This document shows positions 16,523 to 25,500 of a stretch of 32,867 bases of DNA, one piece after another. A program made the position numbers and the translations under genes. The notes under the pieces were generated by a model, which was not told the origin of the DNA, did not search any database, and worked only from the letters and a program-made list of their open reading frames with translations. Source of the DNA: an uncultured Oscillospiraceae bacterium (GTDB lineage Bacteria; Bacillota; Clostridia; Oscillospirales; Oscillospiraceae). The stretch spans positions 1-32,867 of the forward strand of contig CANQFY010000014.1 of NCBI GenBank assembly GCA_947600025.1, written 5' to 3'. Every line of letters begins with the position of its first letter. Position 1 is the stretch's first letter.

Positions 16523-16527
16523 GGCCT

Positions 16528-16857
16528 TTATTTCATAAATTTGTCGATGGCCTGGCACAGATCGTCGATGGCGGTCTGGTCCCCGGCGGCCACGGCGTCC
16601 ACCATGCAGTGGCGGAGGTGGTCCTGGAGGATCACCTTCCCGGTGCCCTCCAGCGCGGAGCGGACGGCGGCCAGCTGGATCAGCACCTCGGAGCAGTCGT
16701 ACCCCTGCTCCACCATCCGCTTGACCTTCTCCAGGTGGCCGATGGCCCGGGCCAGACGGTTGACCACCGCTTTTTGGTTTTCGTGGACGTGGCTGTGGGT
16801 GTGGGCGATGCCGTGGGCGTGCATATAAGCGTGGTCGTGGTGGGGATCTTGCTCCAT
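16528..16857 (-). CDS. csoR: CsoR/RcnR-family metal-sensing repressor with His-rich N-terminus
   Basis: 109 residues. ATG 16857 follows AGGAG by 8 nt. The fold is the all-helical CsoR type: RLARAIGHLEKVKRMVEQG, then the ligand Cys in YDCSEVLIQL, and DHLRHC with His and Cys four apart. This Cys-His-Cys set is the Cu(I)-binding triad of CsoR, unlike the His-rich first shell of nickel-sensing RcnR. The first 25 residues carry about nine histidines (HHDHAYMHAHGIAHTHSHVH), which could add a second metal-binding site or shift selectivity to Zn/Ni/Co. It is divergent from pckA and has no metal transporter beside it. The nearest candidate target in view is the P-type ATPase about 6 kb away. Metal identity is uncertain. 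Confidence 0.88.
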   Translation of the reverse strand: MEQDPHHDHAYMHAHGIAHTHSHVHENQKAVVNRLARAIGHLEKVKRMVEQGYDCSEVLIQLAAVRSALEGTGKVILQDHLRHCMVDAVAAGDQTAIDDLCQAIDKFMK

Positions 16858-16885
16858 GGCGGGGGCTCCTTTCGCCTTTTTTCTG

Positions 16886-16914
16886 ATTATATCCCATTTC
16901 GGTCCAAAAAGCAA
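16886..16914 (-). promoter_or_regulatory. Sigma-A-type promoter of the CsoR-type gene
   Basis: The minus strand has TTGCTT (16909-16914), a 17-nt spacer and a perfect TATAAT (16886-16891). Confidence 0.7.
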
Positions 16915-16929
16915 CCCCGACAGGGGGAT
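16913..16929. promoter_or_regulatory. Candidate CsoR-type operator (autoregulation)
   Basis: AACCCCGACAGGGGGAT is a G/C-tract pseudo-palindrome (CCCC-GACA-GGGG) of the kind bound by CsoR-family repressors. It overlaps the -35 element of the csoR promoter. Its function is inferred from shape and position. Confidence 0.45.
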
Positions 16930-16969
16930 GGTCTCCGCCTAAATCGGGAAAAATTTATCGAAATAATAG

Positions 16970-16998
16970 TAGACAAGATGTCAAATTCGTGATACAAT
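16970..16998 (+). promoter_or_regulatory. Sigma-A-type promoter of pckA
   Basis: TAGACA (16970-16975), a 17-nt spacer and TACAAT (16993-16998) with the extended TGA before the -10. The leader to the ATG would be about 95 nt. Confidence 0.75.
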
Positions 16999-17050
16999 GT
17001 ATTTGGTGGAAGTTGGAATTTTTTCAAACTGTCCACAGCTCGTGGTCAAC

Positions 17051-17066
17051 GCGGCAAATTTGCCGC
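17051..17066. promoter_or_regulatory. Perfect palindrome in the pckA leader (operator or attenuator hairpin)
   Basis: GCGGCAAATTTGCCGC is a perfect 16-bp palindrome about 45 nt downstream of the likely transcription start. As RNA it can form GCGGCA/TGCCGC with an AATT loop, followed by TGCCGATTTTTCTCATTTTT, so it may be an operator or a weak attenuator. Confidence 0.45.
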
Positions 17067-17099
17067 TGCCGATTTTTCTCATTTTTAGGAGGATACACT

Positions 17100-18689
<1,590 letters not shown>

Positions 18690-18704
18690 TTTTCCAGCGC
18701 ATCC

Positions 18705-18731
18705 GGCTCCGGGCCGGGCCCGGAGCCTTTT
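18705..18731 (+). terminator. Intrinsic terminator after pckA
   Basis: A 10-bp perfect stem GGCTCCGGGC/GCCCGGAGCC with loop CGG is followed by TTTT. The short T-run may allow partial read-through into the decarboxylase genes, for which no separate promoter was found in the 36 nt that follow. Confidence 0.75.
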
Positions 18732-18767
18732 CCCCCGTCAAAAAATCACATATGGAGGTTTTCCCCT

Positions 18768-20150
18768 ATGGCTCAAAAGGTACAGTTCGTAGAAACGGTG
18801 CTGCGGGACGCCAACCAGTCCCTGATCGCCACCCGTCTTCCCTATGACAAGTTCGAGCCCATGCTGCCCACCATCGACAAGGTGGGTTACTACGCCGTGG
18901 AGTGCTGGGGCGGCGCCACCTTCGACGTGTGCCTGCGGTACCTGCACGAGGATCCCTGGGAGCGGCTGCGGAAGATCCGGGCCAAAATGCCCAACACCAA
19001 GCTGCAAATGCTCCTCCGGGGCCAGAACGTCCTGGGCTACGCCCACTACCCCGATGATTTTGTCAAGCTCTTTGTGGCCAAGGCCGTGGAGAACGGCATC
19101 GACGTGATCCGCATCTTCGACGCCCTGAACGATGTGAACAACCTCAAAGTGGCCATGGAGGCCACCATCAAGGCCGGGGCCATCGCCTCCGGCACCATCT
19201 CCTACACCACCTCCCCGGTCCACACCCAGGCCAACTATGTCAAGATGGTCAAGGAGCTCAAGGAAATGGGCGCCTCCACCATCTGCATCAAGGACATGGC
19301 CGGCATCATGGGCCCCAAGGAGGCCTACGATCTGGTCTCCGCCATCAAGGATGCGGTGGATCTGCCCATCGACCTGCACACCCACTCCACCACCGGTCTG
19401 GCCTTCATGACCTACCTGAAAGCGGTGGAGGCCGGCGTGGACATCATCGACACCGCCATCTCCCCCTTCTCCGGCGGCACCTCCCAGCCCGCCACCGAGA
19501 CCCTGGCCTACGCCCTGCGGCAGCTGGGCTACCAGGTGGATCTGGACGACAGCCTGACCAAGAAAATGGCCGACTACTTCAAGACCGTTCGGGACGACTT
19601 TATCAAGGACGGCACCCTGATGCCCAAGTCCATGGCCACCGACACCCAGTGCCTGACCTACCAGGTCCCCGGCGGCATGCTGTCCAACCTCCTGTCCCAG
19701 CTCAAGCAGATGAACGCCCTGGACCGGTTTGACGAGGCCCTGGTGGAAACCCCCAAGGTCCGCAAGGACATGGGCTATCCGCCGCTCGTCACCCCCACCA
19801 GCCAGATGGTGGGCGTCCAGGCGGTTCGGAACGTCCTGGACGGCCAGCGGTACAAGACCGTCTCTAAGGAGATCAAGGCCTACTGCCGGGGCGAGTACGG
19901 CCGCACGCCGGCCCCCATCGACCCGGAGATCCAGGCCAAGATCCTGGGGGACGAAAAGCCCCTCACCGGCCGGTACGCCGACACCTTGAAGCCCATCGTG
20001 GAGGAGACCCGGCAGAAGCTGGCCGGCGTCGCCCGGAGCGACGAGGATGTGCTGAGCTATATCGCCTTCCCCAACCTGGCGGAGAAGTTCTTCGCCGAGC
20101 GGAAGGAGAAGGAAGAGAACACGGCGACCTACACCATCGTGGAAGCGTAA
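18768..20150 (+). CDS. oadA: Oxaloacetate decarboxylase alpha subunit, carboxyltransferase domain only
   Basis: 460 residues. ATG 18768 follows GGAGG by 9 nt. This is the pyruvate carboxylase/oxaloacetate decarboxylase carboxyltransferase barrel. RDANQSL near residue 13 and the DLHTHSTTG strand (about 205) supply the metal ligands. CWGGATFDV (about 45) lines the active site and IKDMAG (about 180) carries the conserved Lys. Full-length OadA proteins are near 590 residues and end in a biotinyl domain. That domain is missing here and is supplied by the separate carrier gene two positions downstream. It moves the carboxyl group of oxaloacetate to biotin, giving pyruvate. It could also be labelled pyruvate carboxylase subunit B, but OadG and OadB in the same operon favour the Na+-pumping decarboxylase. 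Confidence 0.95.
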   Translation: MAQKVQFVETVLRDANQSLIATRLPYDKFEPMLPTIDKVGYYAVECWGGATFDVCLRYLHEDPWERLRKIRAKMPNTKLQMLLRGQNVLGYAHYPDDFVKLFVAKAVENGIDVIRIFDALNDVNNLKVAMEATIKAGAIASGTISYTTSPVHTQANYVKMVKELKEMGASTICIKDMAGIMGPKEAYDLVSAIKDAVDLPIDLHTHSTTGLAFMTYLKAVEAGVDIIDTAISPFSGGTSQPATETLAYALRQLGYQVDLDDSLTKKMADYFKTVRDDFIKDGTLMPKSMATDTQCLTYQVPGGMLSNLLSQLKQMNALDRFDEALVETPKVRKDMGYPPLVTPTSQMVGVQAVRNVLDGQRYKTVSKEIKAYCRGEYGRTPAPIDPEIQAKILGDEKPLTGRYADTLKPIVEETRQKLAGVARSDEDVLSYIAFPNLAEKFFAERKEKEENTATYTIVEA

Positions 20151-20165
20151 GAGGGAGGCCGTTTT

Positions 20166-20546
20166 ATGAACCATACGCTACTCCTTTCCGCCGCTTCGGC
20201 GGAGGCCCCGGTCCTGGGCGTGGGCGGCGCGGCGGTGATCGCCCTGCTGGGCTATGCCGTGGTGTTTTTCGGACTGGTCCTGCTGATGCTGGTGGTCATG
20301 GCTATGGGCAAGATCTTCACCTCCCTGGAGAAGAAGAACGCCCCGGCCCCGGCCCCCGAGGCCGCTCCGGCGCCGCCCCCCGCCCCCGCGCCCAAGCCTG
20401 TCGCCCCCGGCTCTGCCGGTCAGTTGAAGCTCTACAATGTGGAGCCCAAGACCGCCGCCATGCTCATGGCCATCGTGGCCGATAAAATGGGCAAGCCCCT
20501 GAATGAACTGCGCTTCATTTCCATCAAGGAGGTCGAAACCAAATGA
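20166..20546 (+). CDS. oadG: Na+-translocating decarboxylase gamma subunit (OadG family)
   Basis: 126 residues. ATG 20166 follows GGGAGG by 7 nt. One long hydrophobic helix (about 15-45, [20 protein letters not shown]) is followed by a Pro/Ala linker and a small C-terminal domain ([20 protein letters not shown]). The gamma subunit anchors the carboxyltransferase to the membrane beta subunit and helps assembly. The extra C-terminal domain is longer than in classical enterobacterial OadG. Its last codons overlap the next start in ATGA, so the two are translationally coupled. Confidence 0.88.
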   Translation: MNHTLLLSAASAEAPVLGVGGAAVIALLGYAVVFFGLVLLMLVVMAMGKIFTSLEKKNAPAPAPEAAPAPPPAPAPKPVAPGSAGQLKLYNVEPKTAAMLMAIVADKMGKPLNELRFISIKEVETK

Positions 20547-20944
20547 AATATAAAGTGACCCTGAACGGCCGCACCTATGAGGTGGAGGTCGAGGCCGGGA
20601 AGGCCATGCTCCTGGACGAATATGAGGCCGTCGCGCCCGCCGCTCCCGCCCCTGCGGGTCCCGCCGCGCCTGCCCCTGCCGCGCCCGCTCCGGCCCCCGC
20701 GCCGAAGGCCGCTCCCGCCGTCACCGGCGCCGGCGAGCCTGTCACCGCGCCCATGCCCGGCACCATTTTGAAGGTCAACGTCAGCGCCAACCAGGCGGTG
20801 AAAGCCGGGACCGTTCTGTGTATTCTGGAAGCGATGAAGATGGAAAACGAGATCATGGCCCCCAAGGATGGGACCGTCACCCAGGTGCTGGTGAGCAAGG
20901 GCTCCACCGTGGATACCGGCGCACCCCTGGTGGTCATCGGATAA
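20543..20944 (+). CDS. Biotin carboxyl carrier subunit of the decarboxylase
   Basis: 133 residues. A short N-terminal beta segment ([19 protein letters not shown]) leads to a flexible Ala/Pro linker (about 30-60) and then a biotinyl domain with the biotinylation motif EAMKMEN. The Lys between the Met residues takes the biotin. The domain ends [11 protein letters not shown], as expected. It carries the carboxybiotin from the alpha subunit to the membrane beta subunit. It starts inside the stop codon of oadG (ATGA) and ends 12 nt before oadB, so the four proteins are made together. Confidence 0.95.
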   Translation: MKYKVTLNGRTYEVEVEAGKAMLLDEYEAVAPAAPAPAGPAAPAPAAPAPAPAPKAAPAVTGAGEPVTAPMPGTILKVNVSANQAVKAGTVLCILEAMKMENEIMAPKDGTVTQVLVSKGSTVDTGAPLVVIG

Positions 20945-20956
20945 GGGGGGCGTCCC

Positions 20957-22207
20957 ATGATCGACGTTGGACAGATCCTACTGAATTTGTGGAACAGCTC
21001 CGGTTTTTCCATGCTGTTCTCCGGCTTCCTGTCCCAGGACGGCTGGCAGAACCTGGTGATGATCATCATCGCCTGCGTCCTGCTGTATCTGGGCATTGTG
21101 AAGCAGTTTGAGCCCCTTCTGCTGGTGGGTATCGCTTTCGGCTGCCTGCTGACCAACCTGCCCGGGGCCGGGCTGTATCATCAGGAGCTGTGGGACGCCT
21201 TTATGGACGCCTCCAACCCTGCCTATCACAGCTTCGGCGCCATTCTCCGGGAGGGCGGTCTGCTGGACATCTTCTACATCGGCGTGAAAACCAGCCTGTA
21301 CCCCTGCCTGATCTTTATGGGCGTGGGCGCCATGACGGATTTCGGGCCCCTGCTGTCCAATCCCAAGAGCCTGCTCCTGGGCGCCGCCGCCCAGATGGGC
21401 GTTTTCGCCGCCTTCTTCTTCGCCGCCATTTCCGGCGACGCTCTGGGCTTCCTGAACAATCCGGCTCTGGTGTTCACCGCCCTGGAGGCTGCCGCCATCG
21501 GTATCATCGGCGGCGCCGACGGCCCCACGGCCATCTTCCTGACCTCCATTTTGGCCCCCCATCTCTTGGGACCCATCGCGGTGGCAGCCTACTCCTACAT
21601 GGCCCTGATCCCGCTGATCCAGCCGCCCTTCATGCGGATGCTCACCACGGCGGAGGAGCGGAAGATCAAGATGGTTCAGACCCGGACGGTCAGCAAGCGG
21701 GAAAAGATCATCTTCCCCATTGTGGTGACGATTTTCGTGGCCCTGCTGCTGCCGGACACCGCGCCGCTGATCGGCTGTCTGATGCTGGGTAACCTGCTGA
21801 AGGAGACCGGCGTCACCGACCGGCTGTCCGACACGGTGCAGAATGCCCTGATGAACATTGTGACCATTCTGCTGTCCACGGCTGTGGGCGCCACCATGGT
21901 GGGCGGCACCTTCCTCCAGCCCAAGACCCTGCTGATCGTGGTGCTGGGCGTGTGCGCCTTCATTCTCTCCACCGTTGGCGGTCTGCTGGGCGGCAAGGTG
22001 ATGTGCTGGGCGACCCGGGGCAAGGTCAATCCCCTCATTGGCTCCGCCGGTGTGTCCGCCGTTCCCATGGCGGCCCGGGTGGCCAACAAGGAGGGCCAGA
22101 AGGCCAATCCCTCCAACTTCCTGCTCATGCACGCCATGGGCCCCAACGTGGCGGGCGTCATTGGCTCCGCCATCGCCGCCGGCTTCCTCCTCTCCGTCTT
22201 CGGCTAG
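20957..22207 (+). CDS. oadB: Na+-translocating oxaloacetate decarboxylase beta subunit
   Basis: 416 residues with about nine to eleven membrane segments. ATG 20957 has AAGGGGGG upstream. The family markers are visible: the re-entrant segment [13 protein letters not shown] with the essential Asp, and [15 protein letters not shown] with the Na+-site Ser region near the C-terminus, followed by [21 protein letters not shown]. It decarboxylates carboxybiotin and uses the energy to export Na+. The same family also serves methylmalonyl-CoA and glutaconyl-CoA decarboxylases; the oxaloacetate assignment rests on the pyruvate-carboxylase-like alpha subunit and the adjacent pckA. It is the last gene of the operon and is followed by a terminator hairpin lying within a repeat region. 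Confidence 0.95.
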   Translation: MIDVGQILLNLWNSSGFSMLFSGFLSQDGWQNLVMIIIACVLLYLGIVKQFEPLLLVGIAFGCLLTNLPGAGLYHQELWDAFMDASNPAYHSFGAILREGGLLDIFYIGVKTSLYPCLIFMGVGAMTDFGPLLSNPKSLLLGAAAQMGVFAAFFFAAISGDALGFLNNPALVFTALEAAAIGIIGGADGPTAIFLTSILAPHLLGPIAVAAYSYMALIPLIQPPFMRMLTTAEERKIKMVQTRTVSKREKIIFPIVVTIFVALLLPDTAPLIGCLMLGNLLKETGVTDRLSDTVQNALMNIVTILLSTAVGATMVGGTFLQPKTLLIVVLGVCAFILSTVGGLLGGKVMCWATRGKVNPLIGSAGVSAVPMAARVANKEGQKANPSNFLLMHAMGPNVAGVIGSAIAAGFLLSVFG

Positions 22208-22208
22208 T

Positions 22209-22611
22209 GGGCAGGGCCCACGGCCAATGCGTGCGCCAGTCTGGTGCTAGTCGCTCCATCTGCTGGGCCCGCTCGGTATCGTTCTTGCCGAAAAAACTAG
22301 AAAACGACCCCCAGCCGAAAGGCTGGGGGTTCCTTTTTCCAGGTGCCGGGCTGGCGGCGAGTCGCCGCGGACAATGCGCACCGGGATAGTGCGAATCGTT
22401 CTATCTGCTGGGCGTTCCCGGTATCGTTCTTGCGTGCAAAGTATAGAATCACCGTATAGAATCACCCCCAGCCGAAAGGCTGGGGGTCAATTTCATATCT
22501 CGTCCGCAAGAACGATACCGAGCGGGCCCAACAGCTGTAACGAATACCGCCAGACCTGCGCACGCATTGGCTGCGGGCCCTGCCCGTATTGGCCGCGGGC
22601 CCTGCCCGCAT
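22209..22611. repeat. Composite intergenic repeat: two direct and one inverted unit with shared terminator hairpins
   Basis: No gene is visible in these 400 bases. Unit A (22209-22290, plus) and unit C (22504-22585, minus) are both 82 bases and about 85 percent identical by eye, sharing GGGCAGGGCCC at one end and GGGCCCGCTCGGTATCGTTC toward the other. Unit B (about 22373-22434, plus) is a more diverged copy with CGGTATCGTTCTTGCG. Identical hairpins CCCCCAGCC-GAAA-GGCTGGGGG lie at 22308-22329 and 22465-22486. A 13-bp direct repeat GTATAGAATCACC occurs twice in a row at 22441-22466, and an about 23-bp tandem duplication lies at 22565-22611, ending at the ATPase stop codon. It resembles a MITE- or REP-like element; no transposase is present. 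Confidence 0.75.
22308..22338 (+). terminator. Intrinsic terminator of the oad operon
   Basis: A 9-bp perfect stem CCCCCAGCC/GGCTGGGGG with a GAAA tetraloop is followed by TTCCTTTTT. It lies 100 nt after the oadB stop, inside the composite repeat. Confidence 0.85.
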
Positions 22612-22613
22612 TG

Positions 22614-24776
22614 TCAGCGGCGACCCGCCGCCGGAAGCTGACCACGAATGGAATTGAGGATGCACAGCATGGCCACGCCGGTGTCCGCGAACACCGCCAT
22701 CCACATGGAGGCGTGGCCGAACAGGCCCAGCAGCATCACCGCCAGCTTCACCGCCAGAGCGAACACCACGTTTTCGATAGCGATTCTCCTGGTGCGGCGG
22801 GCGATGGCTAAAGATTCCGGGATGGCGTCCACGCTGCCAGTCATGTACACCACATCCGCCGCCTCGATGGCGGCGTCGGCGCCGGTGCCCATGGCCGCCC
22901 CCACATCCGCGCCGGAGAGCACCGGCGCGTCGTTGATGCCGTCGCCCACGAACATGGTGGGTCCCACCTGCTGCCGCAGCTCCTGGAGCCGGGCCAGCTT
23001 CTCCTCCGGCAGCAGCCGGGCGTGGACCTGCTCAATGCCCACCGCCTGGGCCACCTGCCCGGCGCTCTGGGCCCCGTCGCCGGTGAGCATCACCGGGGTG
23101 ACGCCCCTGGCCTTCAGCCGGGCCACCGCGTCCTTGGCGTCGGGCTTCAGGGTGTCGGCGATCCGGAGCCAGCCTGCCGGCTTCCCGTCCACCGCCACCA
23201 GCACATGGGTGCCCGCACCGGTGGGATGGAAGGCGGCGGGGTCGATGCCGTTTTCCGCCATCAGCTTTTCGTTGCCGCAGAGGACTTTCAAGCCATTCAC
23301 CCGGGCCCGGATGCCCCGGCCGGACAGCTCCTCCAGCTCCTCCGGGGCACAGATGGGCAGGCCCCGCTCCTTGGCGGCGGCAACGATGCTCCCGGCAATG
23401 GGATGGGTGGAAAACTGCTCGCAGCTGGCGCACAGGGACAACAGGTCTTCCCGTCCCTGGACCTCCTGCACCACAAATTCGCCCTTGGTCACGGTGCCGG
23501 TCTTATCCAGCGCCACGGCCCGAATGCCGGCCATGGCCTCGATGGAGGCCCCGCCCTTGAACAAAATGCCCTGCTTGCCCCCCGCGCCGATACCGGAGAA
23601 GAAGGCCAGAGGCACGCTGAGCACCAGGGCGCAGGGGCAGCTCATGACCAGGAAGGACAGGGCTGTGTACACCCAGTAATTCCAATTCCCGTCCACCAGG
23701 GAGGGAATCACCGCCACGGCGACCGCCGCCGCCACCACCACAGGGGTGTAGACCCGGGCAAAACGGGTGATGAACCGGTCGATTTTCGGCTTGCTGGCGG
23801 CGGCGTTCTCCACCGCGTCCAGGATGCGGCTGACCATGGACTCGGACAGGGGCTTTTCCACCCGGACAGTCAGCTGCCCGGAGGTGTTGACGCAGCCGGA
23901 GGTGACGGCGTCCCCCGACCCTACCGGCACCGGCACCGGCTCGCCGGTGATGGGCGCGGTGTCCAGACGGCTGGTCCCGGCGACCACCACCCCGTCCAGG
24001 GGGATCCGGTCCCCAGGCCGCACCAGCACGATGTCGCCCACTTGCGCCTGGGCGGCGGGGATCTGGCGGACGCCGTCCCCGTCGGGCACCGTGACCACCT
24101 CAGGGCGGAGATCCACCGCCTCCATGATCCGGCTCCGGCTCCGGGCCACCGCCACGTCCTCAAAATATTCCCCGATGCGGTAGAACAGCATGACGCCCAC
24201 CGCCTCCGGGTACTCGCCAATGAAGAAGGCTCCCAGGGAGGCCAGGCTCATCAGGAAATTCTCGTCAAAGACCCGGCCCCGGACCAGCCCGGCGACGGCG
24301 GTCCAGACGATTTTCGCCCCCAGCACCACATAGGCGGCGACGTAGCAGAACAGGCCCACCCATTTTAGGCCCAGCGCCTCCAAAATCAGACCCAGGACAA
24401 ACAGCCCCGCTCCCAAGAGCAGCGGCAGGGGGCTCTCCTGCTCCTCCTCCCCATGGTCATGACCCTCGTCGTCATGGTCATGATGGTGTTCATGTTCGTG
24501 GTCATGGTCATGGTCGTGGTGATGCTCATGCCCGGCGCTGTGGGGCTGCCCCACGCTGTCCCGGGGACGGATCACCACCTCCGGCTCCACCCCACGGGCG
24601 GTCTTTTGGAGCAGGGGCAGCAGGGAATCCGGGTCCTCCGCGGTGATCCGCAGCTGGCCAGTGGCGTAGGTCAGCACGGCCTCCTGCACCTCCGGCAGGG
24701 TGTTCAGCTTGGCTTCCACTTCGGCGGCACAGTTGGCGCAGTCCAGGTTCTCGATCAGGTAGACCTTCTTTTCCAT
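22614..24776 (-). CDS. zntA: P1B-type heavy-metal-exporting ATPase (Zn/Cd/Pb type)
   Basis: 720 residues. ATG 24776 follows AGGAGG by 8 nt. An N-terminal HMA domain has Cys 13 and Cys 16 (CANC). A His/Asp/Glu-rich stretch (about 79-113) holds some fifteen histidines. Membrane segments follow, then the actuator motif TGEP (277-280), the transport motif CPC (380-382), the phosphorylation motif DKTGT (Asp 424), the HP dipeptide in STHPIAG and the hinge GDGINDAP. The last helix reads DTGVAMLCILNS, with the Asp typical of Zn/Cd/Pb pumps rather than Cu pumps. It exports divalent metal from the cytoplasm. Its promoter is near consensus and carries an ArsR/SmtB-like palindrome. The stop codon lies at the edge of the composite repeat, so the 3' end has no simple terminator of its own. 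Confidence 0.93.
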   Translation of the reverse strand: MEKKVYLIENLDCANCAAEVEAKLNTLPEVQEAVLTYATGQLRITAEDPDSLLPLLQKTARGVEPEVVIRPRDSVGQPHSAGHEHHHDHDHDHEHEHHHDHDDEGHDHGEEEQESPLPLLLGAGLFVLGLILEALGLKWVGLFCYVAAYVVLGAKIVWTAVAGLVRGRVFDENFLMSLASLGAFFIGEYPEAVGVMLFYRIGEYFEDVAVARSRSRIMEAVDLRPEVVTVPDGDGVRQIPAAQAQVGDIVLVRPGDRIPLDGVVVAGTSRLDTAPITGEPVPVPVGSGDAVTSGCVNTSGQLTVRVEKPLSESMVSRILDAVENAAASKPKIDRFITRFARVYTPVVVAAAVAVAVIPSLVDGNWNYWVYTALSFLVMSCPCALVLSVPLAFFSGIGAGGKQGILFKGGASIEAMAGIRAVALDKTGTVTKGEFVVQEVQGREDLLSLCASCEQFSTHPIAGSIVAAAKERGLPICAPEELEELSGRGIRARVNGLKVLCGNEKLMAENGIDPAAFHPTGAGTHVLVAVDGKPAGWLRIADTLKPDAKDAVARLKARGVTPVMLTGDGAQSAGQVAQAVGIEQVHARLLPEEKLARLQELRQQVGPTMFVGDGINDAPVLSGADVGAAMGTGADAAIEAADVVYMTGSVDAIPESLAIARRTRRIAIENVVFALAVKLAVMLLGLFGHASMWMAVFADTGVAMLCILNSIRGQLPAAGRR

Positions 24777-24797
24777 GGCGGCTTCCTCCTTAATATT

Positions 24798-24815
24798 AAT
24801 ATATGCTCATATGTT
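24798..24815. promoter_or_regulatory. Candidate ArsR/SmtB-type operator of the metal ATPase gene
   Basis: AATATATGCTCATATGTT has a core ATATG-CT-CATAT palindrome just downstream of the -10 box, similar in form to the 12-2-12 sites of SmtB/CadC repressors. No ArsR-family gene lies in this window, so the regulator would be encoded elsewhere. Confidence 0.42.
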
Positions 24816-24821
24816 GATATT

Positions 24822-24849
24822 ATTATATCACGCCCGTTCCCATTGTCAA
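24822..24849 (-). promoter_or_regulatory. Consensus promoter of the metal ATPase gene
   Basis: The minus strand has perfect TTGACA (24844-24849) and perfect TATAAT (24822-24827) separated by 16 nt. So strong a promoter normally implies repression. Confidence 0.8.
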
Positions 24850-24865
24850 TAGGGAAATATAAAAA

Positions 24866-25085
24866 TTGTGACCGCTTCCTGGGGGGAAGCGGTCACAACA
24901 GGTTAATTCCAAATCGTGGCCGCTTTCCGAAGGAAAGCGGTCGCGGTGGGAAATTTCCAATAGCGCCCCCTTCCCCTTCGGGAAGCGGTCCCAGCGGAAG
25001 ATTTCCAAATGCCCGCTTTCTTTTGGAGGCGGGCATAAATGGAAAAATCCCGAAAAAAGCCGCCTCCCATCCGGGAAGCGGCTTT
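24866..25085. repeat. Array of five regularly spaced hairpins (about 47-bp period)
   Basis: Five stem-loops are centred near 24882, 24930, 24978, 25023 and 25071, with spacings of 45-48 bases. Their right arms share a core of the form GGRRGCGGNC on the plus strand (GGAAGCGGTC, GGAAAGCGGTC, GGAAGCGGTC, GGAGGCGGGC, GGAAGCGGCT). Three of the four intervals contain TTTCCAA or its complement TTGGAAA. Hairpins 1 and 2 have 14-bp stems; 3 and 4 are weaker. The stretch fills the gap between the Fe-S operon and the ATPase promoter; no gene is supported. Confidence 0.75.
25053..25085 (-). terminator. Intrinsic terminator of the nifS-nifU-iscR operon
   Basis: On the minus strand AAAGCCGC/GCGGCTTT closes a stem with one mismatch inside, followed by T6. 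It lies 5 nt after the iscR stop and is also the last unit of the hairpin array. Confidence 0.85.
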
Positions 25086-25089
25086 AAAA

Positions 25090-25497
25090 TCAGGTTCCGG
25101 TGAGCAGGTCCCGGATGGTGACGCTCTCAAAAAATCCGTCGATCATCCGGTCCAGCTTCTCCCACATGGGCAGGGCCGGGCAGCAGTCCGACCGGGAGCA
25201 GGCCGCCGGCCCCTCGGCGGTGCAGGACACCGGGGCCAGGCTTCCCTCCGTCAGCTTAAGGATGCTGCCCACGGTGTACCCCTCCGGCGGGCGGTTGAGC
25301 CGGTAGCCCCCGCCCTTGCCATGGACCGCCTCCACCATCCCGGCCTTGGAGAGGATGGTCATGATGGCCTCCAGATATTTCTGGGAAATCTCCTCCGCCT
25401 CCGCCACCTGCTTCAACGGGATGTAGGCCCCCGGGGGCTGCTGGGCCAGGTACACCATCACCCGCAGGGCGTAGCGGCCCTTGGTGGATACGATCAT
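25090..25497 (-). CDS. iscR: Rrf2-family Fe-S-sensing regulator (IscR-like)
   Basis: 135 residues. ATG 25497 starts 3 nt after the nifU stop, and its ribosome site GAGGAA lies within the last nifU codons. The winged-helix N-terminus is typical (STKGRYALRVMVYLA, then ISQKYLEAIM as recognition helix, and GKGGGYRL in the wing). Cys 92, 100, 105 and 106 lie in the cluster-binding region, close to Cys 92/98/104 of E. coli IscR. It probably binds a [2Fe-2S] cluster and controls its own operon, for which an inverted repeat at the promoter is visible. CymR-type cysteine regulators belong to the same family but lack these Cys residues. Being the last gene rather than the first is a common clostridial variant. 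Confidence 0.92.
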   Translation of the reverse strand: MIVSTKGRYALRVMVYLAQQPPGAYIPLKQVAEAEEISQKYLEAIMTILSKAGMVEAVHGKGGGYRLNRPPEGYTVGSILKLTEGSLAPVSCTAEGPAACSRSDCCPALPMWEKLDRMIDGFFESVTIRDLLTGT

Positions 25498-25500
25498 GGC

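Noticed and set aside
16858-17099. Upstream extension of pckA from 16989
   Set aside because: That frame covers the promoter spacer and leader and adds residues not found in PEP carboxykinases; ATG 17100 has a near-perfect ribosome site.
22209-22611. Insertion sequence
   Set aside because: There is no transposase frame, and the repeat units are only 82 bases; at most this is a non-autonomous element.
24823-25008. Small protein with a 16-residue repeat (DRFP..G.) over the hairpin array
   Set aside because: The period of about 48 bases makes any frame look periodic; there is no ribosome site, and the conserved feature is the hairpin, not the codons.
24866-25085. CRISPR array
   Set aside because: The repeats are imperfect hairpins with short similar intervals, not identical repeats with unique spacers, and no cas gene is present.
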